This document shows, in pieces, positions 34,024 through 43,193 of a stretch of DNA of 64,000 nt. The stretch covers positions 33,215 to 97,214 of the forward strand of contig CAJJBD010000041.1 of assembly GCA_905182325.1 (NCBI GenBank), given 5' to 3'. The translations under genes were made by a program, and so were the position numbers. A model generated the notes under the pieces. That model was not told the origin of the DNA, did not search any database, and was given only the letters and a program-made list of their open reading frames with translations. Each line of letters starts with the position of its first letter. Position 1 is the first letter of the stretch. This stretch comes from an uncultured Planktomarina sp. Its GTDB lineage: Bacteria; Pseudomonadota; Alphaproteobacteria; Rhodobacterales; Rhodobacteraceae.

Positions 34024-35844
34024 ATGGCTTATGAAGCAGGGCTTTTAAAATCATTATTAGCAGGTTTATTTATAAGCTTTATACTAAACACTGGAACTGC
34101 TTTTGCCGAACCCAAACATGGCATAGCTATGTATGGTGAGCCAGCCCTACCACATGATTTTGTGTCTCTACCATATGCAAACGCTAATGCTCCCAAAGGT
34201 GGTTCGATCATTTCTGCTGAGGGTGGAACCTTCACTTCTCTCAACCCCCATGTACGAAAAGGCAATGTCCCATGGCAGCTAAGGTTTCTTGCATATGAAA
34301 GTCTAATGGGGCGGTCTTATGACGAGCCTTTCTCTTTATATGGACTTTTAGCCGAATCAATTGAAACAGATGATTCTCGTAGATGGGTCGAATTCACATT
34401 AAATCCAAAGGCAAAATTTTCGGACGGAACACCTGTCACAGTTGAGGACATAATTTGGTCGTATGAAACTCTCGGTACCATTGGTCACCCGCGCTATCAT
34501 GGATTATGGAAAAAAATTGAAACTATCGAAAAAATATCAATCAACAAAGTAAAATTTACCTTTAATTCCGAAGATAGAGAGCTTGTTTTATTAGTAGGGC
34601 TTCGTCCAATACTAAAAAAATCTCAGTGGGATGGGAAAGACTTTGTTAATTCCGGTCTAAACGAAGTACCAATTTCAACTGCACCATATGTTATCACAGA
34701 TTTCGATCCTGGGAATTTTGTAAAACTAACACGCAACCCTAGCTATTGGGGAGCCAAGATTCCATTCAGGCAAGGAACTAATAACTTTGATAAAATCCGG
34801 TTAGATTTCTACGCTGACGGGTCTGTCCAATTTGAAGCTTTTAAAGCGGGTGAGTCTTCATCATTTCGCGAATTAAATGCAGAACGTTGGGAAAATTCTT
34901 ATGATTTTAAATCAGTGGAAGATGGAAGTGTTGTTAAGTCTATAATTCCACATCAAAGGCCAAGCGGAATTACAGGCTTCGTTATGAACACCCGACTTCC
35001 AAAATTTGCAGACTGGAGAGTACGCGAAGCGCTAATTGCTGCCTTTAATTTTGAGTTTATAAACCAGAGTAACACTGGTGGGCGCCAGAAGCGGATCCAG
35101 TCATATTTTTCTAACTCTGTGTTGTCAAAAAAACCTGGGCCAGCAACAGGTGTGGTAAGAACTTTTTTACAGCCCCATGCCGCAAACCTATTACCAGGAA
35201 CGATGGAAGGTTACACGCTGCCAGTATCAGATGGTACTGTTAGAAATAGAAAAAATATCAAAATAGCAGATGAGCTATTAAACAAAGCTGGTTGGAGGGT
35301 GATCAATGGTTTGCGCAAAAACTCAGCGGGAAAGCCCTTTGAGATTGTAACATTACTTAAACAGGGCGATACAGAAAGCCAATCTATGATGGCCGTATAT
35401 CAGCAAGCTTTAGAGCGTTTAGGCATTAAGTTGACTACTGAAACTTTAGATTCAGCCCAATATAAAGAGCGTACTCAAATTTATGATTATGATGTGGCCT
35501 ATTATCGTCGCGGCTTGTCTTTAAGCCCTGGCAATGAGCAGATGTTATATTGGGGCTCAGAGGGAATTGACAAGCCTGGAACGCGCAACTGGATGGGAAT
35601 GAACTCTCCAGCTGCTGAAGATATGATCTCAAGGCTTGTCAGCTCAAAAAGCCATGATCATTTCCTAGCTGCTGCTCAGGCATTAGATAGAATTTTAACA
35701 GCTGGACGCTACGTCATCCCGATACACACTAATACGGTTAGTCGACTTGCACACATTAAGGAAATTAAATTTCCAGAACGACTACCAATGTATGGTGACT
35801 GGATTGGGTTTCTACCTGATGTGTGGTGGTATGAAGCACAATAA
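34024..35844 (+). CDS. Family 5 extracellular solute-binding protein (peptide/YejA-type)
   Basis: Signal peptide and SBP_bac_5 features (HGIAMYGEPALPHDFVSLPYANANAPKGG; KFSDGTPVTVEDIIWSYE). Confidence 0.88.
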   Translation: MAYEAGLLKSLLAGLFISFILNTGTAFAEPKHGIAMYGEPALPHDFVSLPYANANAPKGGSIISAEGGTFTSLNPHVRKGNVPWQLRFLAYESLMGRSYDEPFSLYGLLAESIETDDSRRWVEFTLNPKAKFSDGTPVTVEDIIWSYETLGTIGHPRYHGLWKKIETIEKISINKVKFTFNSEDRELVLLVGLRPILKKSQWDGKDFVNSGLNEVPISTAPYVITDFDPGNFVKLTRNPSYWGAKIPFRQGTNNFDKIRLDFYADGSVQFEAFKAGESSSFRELNAERWENSYDFKSVEDGSVVKSIIPHQRPSGITGFVMNTRLPKFADWRVREALIAAFNFEFINQSNTGGRQKRIQSYFSNSVLSKKPGPATGVVRTFLQPHAANLLPGTMEGYTLPVSDGTVRNRKNIKIADELLNKAGWRVINGLRKNSAGKPFEIVTLLKQGDTESQSMMAVYQQALERLGIKLTTETLDSAQYKERTQIYDYDVAYYRRGLSLSPGNEQMLYWGSEGIDKPGTRNWMGMNSPAAEDMISRLVSSKSHDHFLAAAQALDRILTAGRYVIPIHTNTVSRLAHIKEIKFPERLPMYGDWIGFLPDVWWYEAQ

Positions 35845-36039
35845 TAAATCTGCAAAAAGCGTGAGATTTATATTACAACATAACTCAGTTCGTAAATTCT
35901 GCTAAGTATTTTTCGAGGCTCAAACGACATCTTTTTCGCCATTACTGTATTTCAGCCGCCAATGTTTATATTAATGCAAATCAATGAAATTAATTTCAAT
36001 GCTTCTAATTGTTTATTATATTTATAAAAAAACAATGAT

Positions 36040-36663
36040 TTAAATTAAGGAAGTAATCCAAAGAATGGTTGCATCATCCTGACTTATGCTCACTAGGTTG
36101 TGACCCATGGATGCATCATAATAAGCGCTATCACCACGGCGCATTTCGATTGGTTCGTAAAACTCTGTAATTAGGCTAACAACTCCAGTTAAAATGTATA
36201 AAAATTCTTCTCCATCATGTCTGACCCATCCGTCAAACTCATCCATTGATCTTGCACGAACTGTAGCACGGTACGGAAGCATCCGTTTTTTTGAGAGCGT
36301 GTTTGCAAGTAGTTCGTGTTCATAAGTAACCGTCACATGACTTTGACCTTCACCTGATTTTGTAAATGACAATCTACCGTTAATTTGATTTTTAACTGGC
36401 TGTGTGAACAACTGAGGGATGGAAATTTCTAATCCTACGGCAAGTTTTTTGAGTGCATCATACGTAGGTGACATTTGGCCATTCTCTATTTTAGACAGTG
36501 TACTCCTTGCCAATCCAGCTTGGCTTGCGGCCTGCTCTAAAGTCCAACTGCGGGCCTTGCGCAATTCGCGAACCCGCAGACCAAGGTCTAATGGAAGAAC
36601 GTTTTCTATCTCGCCGTTTTTGCGCGCTATTTGCACAATTGACGTCTGGTTATTTTTATCCAT
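36040..36663 (-). CDS. XRE-family HTH regulator with C-terminal cupin
   Basis: HTH LRKARSWTLEQAASQAGLARSTLSKIENGQMSPTYDALKKLA followed by cupin domain. Confidence 0.92.
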   Translation of the reverse strand: MDKNNQTSIVQIARKNGEIENVLPLDLGLRVRELRKARSWTLEQAASQAGLARSTLSKIENGQMSPTYDALKKLAVGLEISIPQLFTQPVKNQINGRLSFTKSGEGQSHVTVTYEHELLANTLSKKRMLPYRATVRARSMDEFDGWVRHDGEEFLYILTGVVSLITEFYEPIEMRRGDSAYYDASMGHNLVSISQDDATILWITSLI

Positions 36664-36800
36664 ACAAATCCAATAGACCGCTGTTAAGTCGCTTGCAACT
36701 TAAGGCCTATAGACAATTTTTTTATTATCTATCATTTTGAGAGCTTAAGGCGCATCGGAAATTGTTCGGCTAGCATTGCCCAGTATTGGAAATTATCATT

Positions 36801-37439
36801 ATGATTAAGCTAGATATCATGTCAGATCCCATCTGCCCGTGGTGTTACATTGGAAAAACTCAACTTGACCGCGCCTTAAAAGAAAACAAAAATCATCCAT
36901 TCAAAATTGAATGGCATCCATTTCAATTAAACCCTGACATGCCTAGCGTTGGAATGGACAGGCGTGACTATCTCGAACGTAAATTTGGTGGCAAAAAGCA
37001 AGCAGTCCAGTTTTACTCGAACATAGAACAAAAAGCACAGGAATTAGATTTGCCCATTAACTTTTCGGGTATGAAGCGCACCCCAAATACCGTTAATGCT
37101 CATCGCTTGATTTACTGGGCTGGTTTAGAGGATAAACAACAAAAAATAATAGATGAACTTTTTGACGCATACTTTTGCAAAGCCATCGATATTGGAGATC
37201 ATGATGTACTTTGCGATATTGCTAAAAAAGCTGGGTTAGATCAAGAAATAGTCAGTCAATTGTTGGTCAGTGATTCCGACATAAAGCTAATTAGCGAAAG
37301 AGATACACATAGCCGGAAAATGGGGGTTACAGCTGTACCCACATTTATTATTGCAAACAAGCATGTGGTCCCAGGGTCTCAAACTCCAGAAGTTTGGGCC
37401 ACAATTATTATTGAATTACTGGGTCAATTACGCAGCTAG
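36801..37439 (+). CDS. DsbA-family oxidoreductase (FrnE-like)
   Basis: DIMSDPICPWCYIGKTQL CxxC-type motif; AVPTFIIANKHVVPGSQ. Confidence 0.9.
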   Translation: MIKLDIMSDPICPWCYIGKTQLDRALKENKNHPFKIEWHPFQLNPDMPSVGMDRRDYLERKFGGKKQAVQFYSNIEQKAQELDLPINFSGMKRTPNTVNAHRLIYWAGLEDKQQKIIDELFDAYFCKAIDIGDHDVLCDIAKKAGLDQEIVSQLLVSDSDIKLISERDTHSRKMGVTAVPTFIIANKHVVPGSQTPEVWATIIIELLGQLRS

Positions 37440-40400
37440 CCTTTACGCCTCACTTCTTGAGCCACAAGTGAAGCTAAATCTTTAGCGATAGTAAACGCAC
37501 CTTTGATCTTGTCAGCTGTAAGGGTCCAATCACGGCGTACAACCAGCTTATTTTCTCGAATTTTTGCTAACCCGCGCTGATCCTCCAAGAAAGCGACTAA
37601 GCCACCCGGAGATTTAAATTTATCGTTGTGAAATTGTATAGTTGCACCCTTGGGTCCACCATCCAACTTTGCGATCCCTGCTTTACGGCACATTGCTTTT
37701 ATTCGAACTATTAGTAACAGGGTATTGATTTCTTTGGGCAAGGGTCCAAAACGATCTATTAACTCTGCGGCGAAGCCCTCTAGCTCTACTTTTGTCGCAA
37801 AGCTTGAGAGCCTACGGTATAGTCCAAGCCGAACATCTAAATCAGGAACATAAACTTCAGGAATTAACACAGACACACCTAAATTGATCTGGGGCGCCCA
37901 TTGATCGTTTTCGTAGCTAGCCTCCGTTTCTCCAGATTTTATTCTAGCTATCGCATCTTCAAGCATTTGTTGGTATAATTCATAGCCTACATCACGTATG
38001 CGCCCTGATTGCTCCTCTCCCAACAAATTACCTGCACCTCGAATATCCAAATCCTGGCTGGCCAGCGTGAACCCCGCACCGAGTGAGTCTAGTGATCCTA
38101 AAACACGGAGACGTTTTTCAGCTACAGGCGTTAACTTACTACGGGGCTTTGTAGTTAGAAAGGCAAAAGCGCGGGTTTTAGAACGCCCTACCCTGCCTCG
38201 GATCTGATAAAGTTGGGACAGGCCAAACATATCAGCTCGGTGAATGATCATTGTATTAGCTGTTGGAATATCTAGCCCAGACTCAACAATAGTTGTTGCT
38301 AGCAGGACATCATATTTTCCATCATAAAAAGCATTCATTTTATCATCGAGAGCACCCGCAGCCATCTGTCCATGCGCAACAACAAAGCTGACTTCTGGTA
38401 CATGGTCTTTTAAAAAGCTTTCTATATCTGGAATGTCTTTTATTCGCGGAACTACAAAGAAACTCTGCCCCCCCCTGTAATGCTCTCGTAGCAATGCCTC
38501 TCGTAATGTAATAGTATCAAACTCACTCACATAAGTTCGGATTGCCAGACGATCTATTGGTGGTGTTCCAATGATTGAAAGATCGCGAACTCCAGTAAGT
38601 GATAACTGGAGCGTCCTTGGTATCGGTGTGGCAGTCAGGGTTAGAACATGAATGTCAGACCGCATTTCCTTTAGACGCTCTTTATGCCCAACACCAAAAC
38701 GCTGTTCCTCATCAACGACTAAAAGGCCAAGATTTTTAAATCTGACTTGGTCTGACAAAACCGCATGCGTTCCAATAACAATATCAACGGTACCCTTTGA
38801 TAGGCCATCCCGAGTTAAATTTGCCTCTTTACTACTTACAAATTTAGACAACTGTTTAATTTCTATTGGGAACCCTCTAAATCTCTCCACAAAACTTTTA
38901 ACATGTTGGCGGGCTAATAAGGTTGTTGGAGCTATAACAGCAACCTGAACCCCTGAAAGGGCCGCAACGAAAGCCGCCCTCATGGCGACCTCAGTTTTTC
39001 CAAAACCAACGTCCCCACAGATCAAGCGATCCATTGGCAAGCCCGCGCCAAGGTCGTCTATGACATCAGAGATGGCAGTAAGTTGGTCATCTGTTTCCTG
39101 GTATGGAAAACGCGCACAAAATGCATCCCACATGCCAACTGTGGGTTCAAATATGGGCGCTTTTCGCAGCGCACGCTCTGCAGCTACACGAATTAACTTT
39201 TCAGCCACTTCCCGAATGCGTTCTTTTAATTTTCCCTTTTTAGCCTGCCAAGCTCCACCCCCCAAGCGATCAAGAAAACCCTCTTCATGTCCATATCGTG
39301 ATAATAATTCAATATTTTCAACTGGTAAAAATAACTTTGATCTTTCCGCATACTCTAATCTTAAACATTCATGATCAGCGCCAGCGGCGCTGATAATTTC
39401 AAGCCCCTGAAACCGTCCAACTCCATGGTCTACATGGACTACAAGGTCGCCAAGACTTAAACTTTGACTTTCTGTAAGAAAATTATCTGCACGTTTACTT
39501 TTCTTGTGAGATCGAACGAGCCTATCACCCAGAATATCCTGCTCTGATATTACCAGTAAATTATCTGTTTCAAATCCGTGCTCCAAAGGGGATACAGTGA
39601 GGTAGAGCCCCGTCCCCTTCAAACCATAAATATCATCGATATCAATTAAATTTACATGCCCTTCATCTTTCAAAAGACCCGCCAAGCGTTCCCGCGATCC
39701 ACTTGAATATGAGGTTATAATTACTTGTTTATGAGTGATTTTTTTATTTATGTAATCTGATAGCGCTTTAAAAAGACTAATGTCTTCTCTCTGTCTTTCG
39801 GGAGCAAAGTCTCGTCCAATCCTGGCTCCAGCATCAAGTGTGTTAATTCCTGTTGGTTGCGGAAGTACACACAGCGATACAACTCGCCGACTGTTTGTTG
39901 CTTTTTGCCAATAATTATCGTCTAAATATAGCAACTCTGGCGGTGTAGGTTTGTAGATTGAATCTAATTTTACCTTCTGCTGGAGCGCCACTTTTCGCGC
40001 CTCATATTGATCGGCAATCATATCCCATCTAGACAGGCGCGCAGCGTCAAATTGATCATCTAAAACAACAGTTGAGTTAGGCAAGTAGTCAAATAAAGTT
40101 TCTAATTCAGTATAAAAAAAAGGTAACCAATGCTCTACCCCCTGCTGTTTTTTTCCAGCCGATACTGCCTCGTATAACGGGTCATTTGTTCCGGCAGCCC
40201 CGAATTCATGTCTATAACTTTGGCGAAACTGTTTGATTGACGCCTCATCCAAAATTAACTCCGAGACAGGCGATAATGTAATTTCAGTTAACGAACCAGT
40301 CGTACGCTGGGATGCAGGATTAAATTTGCGAATGCCGTCAAGAGTATCTCCAAAAAAATCAAGTCGCAGTGGCTCATCGTGACCAGGCGGAAAAATATCA

Positions 40401-40885
40401 ATAATTCCACCTCTAATGGCATAATCTCCAGGGTCACAAACCGTCGATGTTTGAACAAAACCCATGCGAATTAGAAAATCACGCAAGCCTTTCTCATCAA
40501 CTCTTGTTTTTAGGGATGCACTGAAAAATGCGTCTTTAAATGTTGTTCTAGTAGGTACTCGTTGGCAAGCACCTGCAATCGTCGTCAGAACAACAAAACT
40601 TTTCGGCATTTGCGTCATAAATGCGGTCAAACTTGCTACGCGGGCAGCACTTATATCAGCACTAGGAGAAGCTCTATCAAAGGGAAGACAGTCCCAAGCA
40701 GGAAAAACATAAACAGGGAGGTTGGGCGCAAAAAAAGCAAGCGCTGTATGGACTGACTGCATTCTATTTGCATCTCGGGCAATATGAATTACCCCGCCCT
40801 TTTTTGCTTCCTTTTCAAGAATTGTGGCATCAAAACCCTCTGGAACTCCACTTAAGAGAATATGATCAGAAACCATGGTATTCAA
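37436..40885 (-). CDS. mfd: Transcription-repair coupling factor Mfd
   Basis: 1149 aa; LICGDVGFGKTEVAMRAAF, DEEQRFGV, TATPIPRTLQLSLTGVRDLS. Confidence 0.98.
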   Translation of the reverse strand: MNTMVSDHILLSGVPEGFDATILEKEAKKGGVIHIARDANRMQSVHTALAFFAPNLPVYVFPAWDCLPFDRASPSADISAARVASLTAFMTQMPKSFVVLTTIAGACQRVPTRTTFKDAFFSASLKTRVDEKGLRDFLIRMGFVQTSTVCDPGDYAIRGGIIDIFPPGHDEPLRLDFFGDTLDGIRKFNPASQRTTGSLTEITLSPVSELILDEASIKQFRQSYRHEFGAAGTNDPLYEAVSAGKKQQGVEHWLPFFYTELETLFDYLPNSTVVLDDQFDAARLSRWDMIADQYEARKVALQQKVKLDSIYKPTPPELLYLDDNYWQKATNSRRVVSLCVLPQPTGINTLDAGARIGRDFAPERQREDISLFKALSDYINKKITHKQVIITSYSSGSRERLAGLLKDEGHVNLIDIDDIYGLKGTGLYLTVSPLEHGFETDNLLVISEQDILGDRLVRSHKKSKRADNFLTESQSLSLGDLVVHVDHGVGRFQGLEIISAAGADHECLRLEYAERSKLFLPVENIELLSRYGHEEGFLDRLGGGAWQAKKGKLKERIREVAEKLIRVAAERALRKAPIFEPTVGMWDAFCARFPYQETDDQLTAISDVIDDLGAGLPMDRLICGDVGFGKTEVAMRAAFVAALSGVQVAVIAPTTLLARQHVKSFVERFRGFPIEIKQLSKFVSSKEANLTRDGLSKGTVDIVIGTHAVLSDQVRFKNLGLLVVDEEQRFGVGHKERLKEMRSDIHVLTLTATPIPRTLQLSLTGVRDLSIIGTPPIDRLAIRTYVSEFDTITLREALLREHYRGGQSFFVVPRIKDIPDIESFLKDHVPEVSFVVAHGQMAAGALDDKMNAFYDGKYDVLLATTIVESGLDIPTANTMIIHRADMFGLSQLYQIRGRVGRSKTRAFAFLTTKPRSKLTPVAEKRLRVLGSLDSLGAGFTLASQDLDIRGAGNLLGEEQSGRIRDVGYELYQQMLEDAIARIKSGETEASYENDQWAPQINLGVSVLIPEVYVPDLDVRLGLYRRLSSFATKVELEGFAAELIDRFGPLPKEINTLLLIVRIKAMCRKAGIAKLDGGPKGATIQFHNDKFKSPGGLVAFLEDQRGLAKIRENKLVVRRDWTLTADKIKGAFTIAKDLASLVAQEVRRKG

Positions 40886-40912
40886 AAACTTTCTTTAAAA
40901 AAACTACTGTAA

Positions 40913-41398
40913 TCAATGTATTACATGCCTAAAACTCAATACGGATGCACTTAAAATAGTAAAAATAGACAGTAACTGTACCTTTAGGTGAAGTTTTTTG
41001 ATTAATATAATTTTTTCCACAAAGCCATAATCAAAAGCTAATATATTTTTTGTTGTTCTATCACTTATAAAAAATATGATGATTTGTGGACAAAATAATA
41101 AACTAAGCCCCTGAAAAAGTGTGAGCTGGAACCAAAACCCTAATATTAAAAGTACTGTGCCAAAAGAAGTTGTGATGACAATCAAAATAAACTGTGACCA
41201 GTCTAGTACTGGGCTTCTACGTCTCAACTGTAACATTAAGTACGGATCTAGTATTTTTTTATCTGCTGCCTTTAACAGATCGACAGGTATGCCAAGAATA
41301 TAAAGCCAATGAAATAGGCATTGGAGCAAGAGAAGGCTCCAGAAGTAGCCACTACCAAACGCATCCCATGATATACTATAAAAAAAGTTCATCAGCAT
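40913..41398 (-). CDS. Small multi-pass membrane protein of unknown function
   Basis: 161 aa, 3-4 hydrophobic segments, not explained by another frame; divergent from hemB. Confidence 0.6.
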   Translation of the reverse strand: MLMNFFYSISWDAFGSGYFWSLLLLQCLFHWLYILGIPVDLLKAADKKILDPYLMLQLRRRSPVLDWSQFILIVITTSFGTVLLILGFWFQLTLFQGLSLLFCPQIIIFFISDRTTKNILAFDYGFVEKIILIKKLHLKVQLLSIFTILSASVLSFRHVIH

Positions 41399-41485
41399 TC
41401 GTTTGAAGTTGGAATTTGCATTTATGACCTGCTACACGGAACCCGTGCAAATGAAAACCCAAACAGTTTCTCTTAAAGGTATGTA

Positions 41486-42490
41486 ATGTCTTATTATAAA
41501 AATCAGGCTCTCTTTCCAGCTTACAGGCCTCGTAGGCTTCGTTCAAAATCAGCCCTGCGGGAACTAGTTCGTGAAACCACTCTTTCACCGTCTGACTTTA
41601 TCTGGCCAATATTTGTTATGGATGGCGAGGATAGCACATTACCAATTCCATCGATGCCCGGCATATCACGTCATACAATAGATCGTCTGCCTGGCCTTGC
41701 CGCAACAGCAAAAAGCTTGGGCATTCAGGCGATTTGTATTTTCCCATATACAGAACCATCTCTTAAGACAGAGGATTGTAGAGAAGCGTGGGCAGCTAAC
41801 AACTTAACAAATCGGGCTATTAGATCGATTAAAGAAGCCGAACCTGAAGTTCTAGTAATGACTGATATTGCCTTAGACCCCTACAATATCAACGGGCACG
41901 ATGGGATTGTAAAAGACGGTCAAGTTATAAATGATGAAACCGTTGAGGCTCTCGTTAAAATGGGTGCAGCACAAGCATCAGCCGGCGCTGATATATTAGG
42001 ACCATCAGACATGATGGACGGTCGGATTGGCGCGCTTCGTACGATGTTGGAACAAAATGGCTCGCACAATGTTTGCATATTAAGTTACTCTGCAAAATTT
42101 TCATCAAGCCTCTATTCCCCTTTTCGTGATGCAGTAGGAGCATCAAACGTATTGGTTGGAGATAAAAACACATACCAATTGGATTCCGCTAATAGTGACG
42201 AAGCTATGCGGATGATAGCAAGAGACATAGCCGAAGGTGCAGATATGATTATGGTAAAACCAGGGATGCCATACCTAGATATTTGTTATCGAGCAAAAAT
42301 GCAGTTCAGTGTCCCAACTTTTGCTTATCAAGTTTCGGGGGAATATGCGATGATTCAAGCAGCTAGTAATCAAAAATATGTGGATGAAACAAAAATAATG
42401 TTTGAAAGCTTATTAGCGTTCAAACGAGCTGGTTGTGATGGCATCTTAACCTACTTTGCACCAAAAGCTGCTGAAATATTAAACAGCTAA
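41486..42490 (+). CDS. hemB: Delta-aminolevulinic acid dehydratase (porphobilinogen synthase)
   Basis: RPRRLRSKSALRELVRET; DMIMVKPGMPYLDI. Confidence 0.98.
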   Translation: MSYYKNQALFPAYRPRRLRSKSALRELVRETTLSPSDFIWPIFVMDGEDSTLPIPSMPGISRHTIDRLPGLAATAKSLGIQAICIFPYTEPSLKTEDCREAWAANNLTNRAIRSIKEAEPEVLVMTDIALDPYNINGHDGIVKDGQVINDETVEALVKMGAAQASAGADILGPSDMMDGRIGALRTMLEQNGSHNVCILSYSAKFSSSLYSPFRDAVGASNVLVGDKNTYQLDSANSDEAMRMIARDIAEGADMIMVKPGMPYLDICYRAKMQFSVPTFAYQVSGEYAMIQAASNQKYVDETKIMFESLLAFKRAGCDGILTYFAPKAAEILNS

Positions 42491-42563
42491 TGGCAGTGTA
42501 CCAGCCAGTATCGACACAGTCTTATGTTTCGGATAACAAAATACTTATGCTAGCAATGTATGA

Positions 42564-43130
42564 GTGGGAAAAATAATGATCTCAAATAACCGACGTCAAT
42601 TTTCTTTGGGACTAATAGCTTTTGGAGCTGCCGCCTGTAGTAATGGTATTGGCAACAATAATGCTGCGGAAATAGATGCTAGAATAGAGGCCGCGTTAAG
42701 TACCATGTATCAAGTATATCCTGGTGCCCAAAATCTTGCAGAAAAAGCAACTGGGCTACTGGTTATGCCACTAATTACGGAAGCTGGTATCGGTTTAGGG
42801 ACTGGCTACGGTCGCGGAGCGCTTCAGATAGAAGGGGTTAACGTTGATTATTATTCGTCCACCAGCGCTAGCGCTGGATTGCAAATAGGATTCCAACAAT
42901 ATTCTTATGTTCTGTTTTTCAAGACGGAAAGTTCTTTGAGAGAATTTCGGACTTCGAATGGTTGGGTCGCTGGAGCTAACGTTGAGTATGTTTACAAGGA
43001 TCAGAGTGATTATCTTGGGACGGAAACTACCAGTGCAACAAGTGATGTCGTTGCAATTATTTTTGCGCAGGCTGGTATGCGTTTTGGAGCCACTCTAGAT
43101 GGTACAAAGTATTCACGAATTATTCCCTAA
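42564..43130 (+). CDS. YSC84-related lipid-binding domain protein, probable Tat lipoprotein
   Basis: RRQFSLGLIAFGAAAC (twin Arg + lipobox); GLLVMPLITEAGIGLGTGYGRGAL; start may be the internal Met MISNNRRQF. Confidence 0.8.
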   Translation: MGKIMISNNRRQFSLGLIAFGAAACSNGIGNNNAAEIDARIEAALSTMYQVYPGAQNLAEKATGLLVMPLITEAGIGLGTGYGRGALQIEGVNVDYYSSTSASAGLQIGFQQYSYVLFFKTESSLREFRTSNGWVAGANVEYVYKDQSDYLGTETTSATSDVVAIIFAQAGMRFGATLDGTKYSRIIP

Positions 43131-43193
43131 AAAGAAAAACTCAAGGGATAAATGGCTAAGCGATAATTTAATGAATAAAACTAAGAGGATGCC

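Noticed and set aside
35985-35998. Perfect palindrome TGAAATTAATTTCA between convergent SBP and XRE genes
   Set aside because: Very AT-rich, downstream of both genes, no T-tract or promoter context; could be chance.
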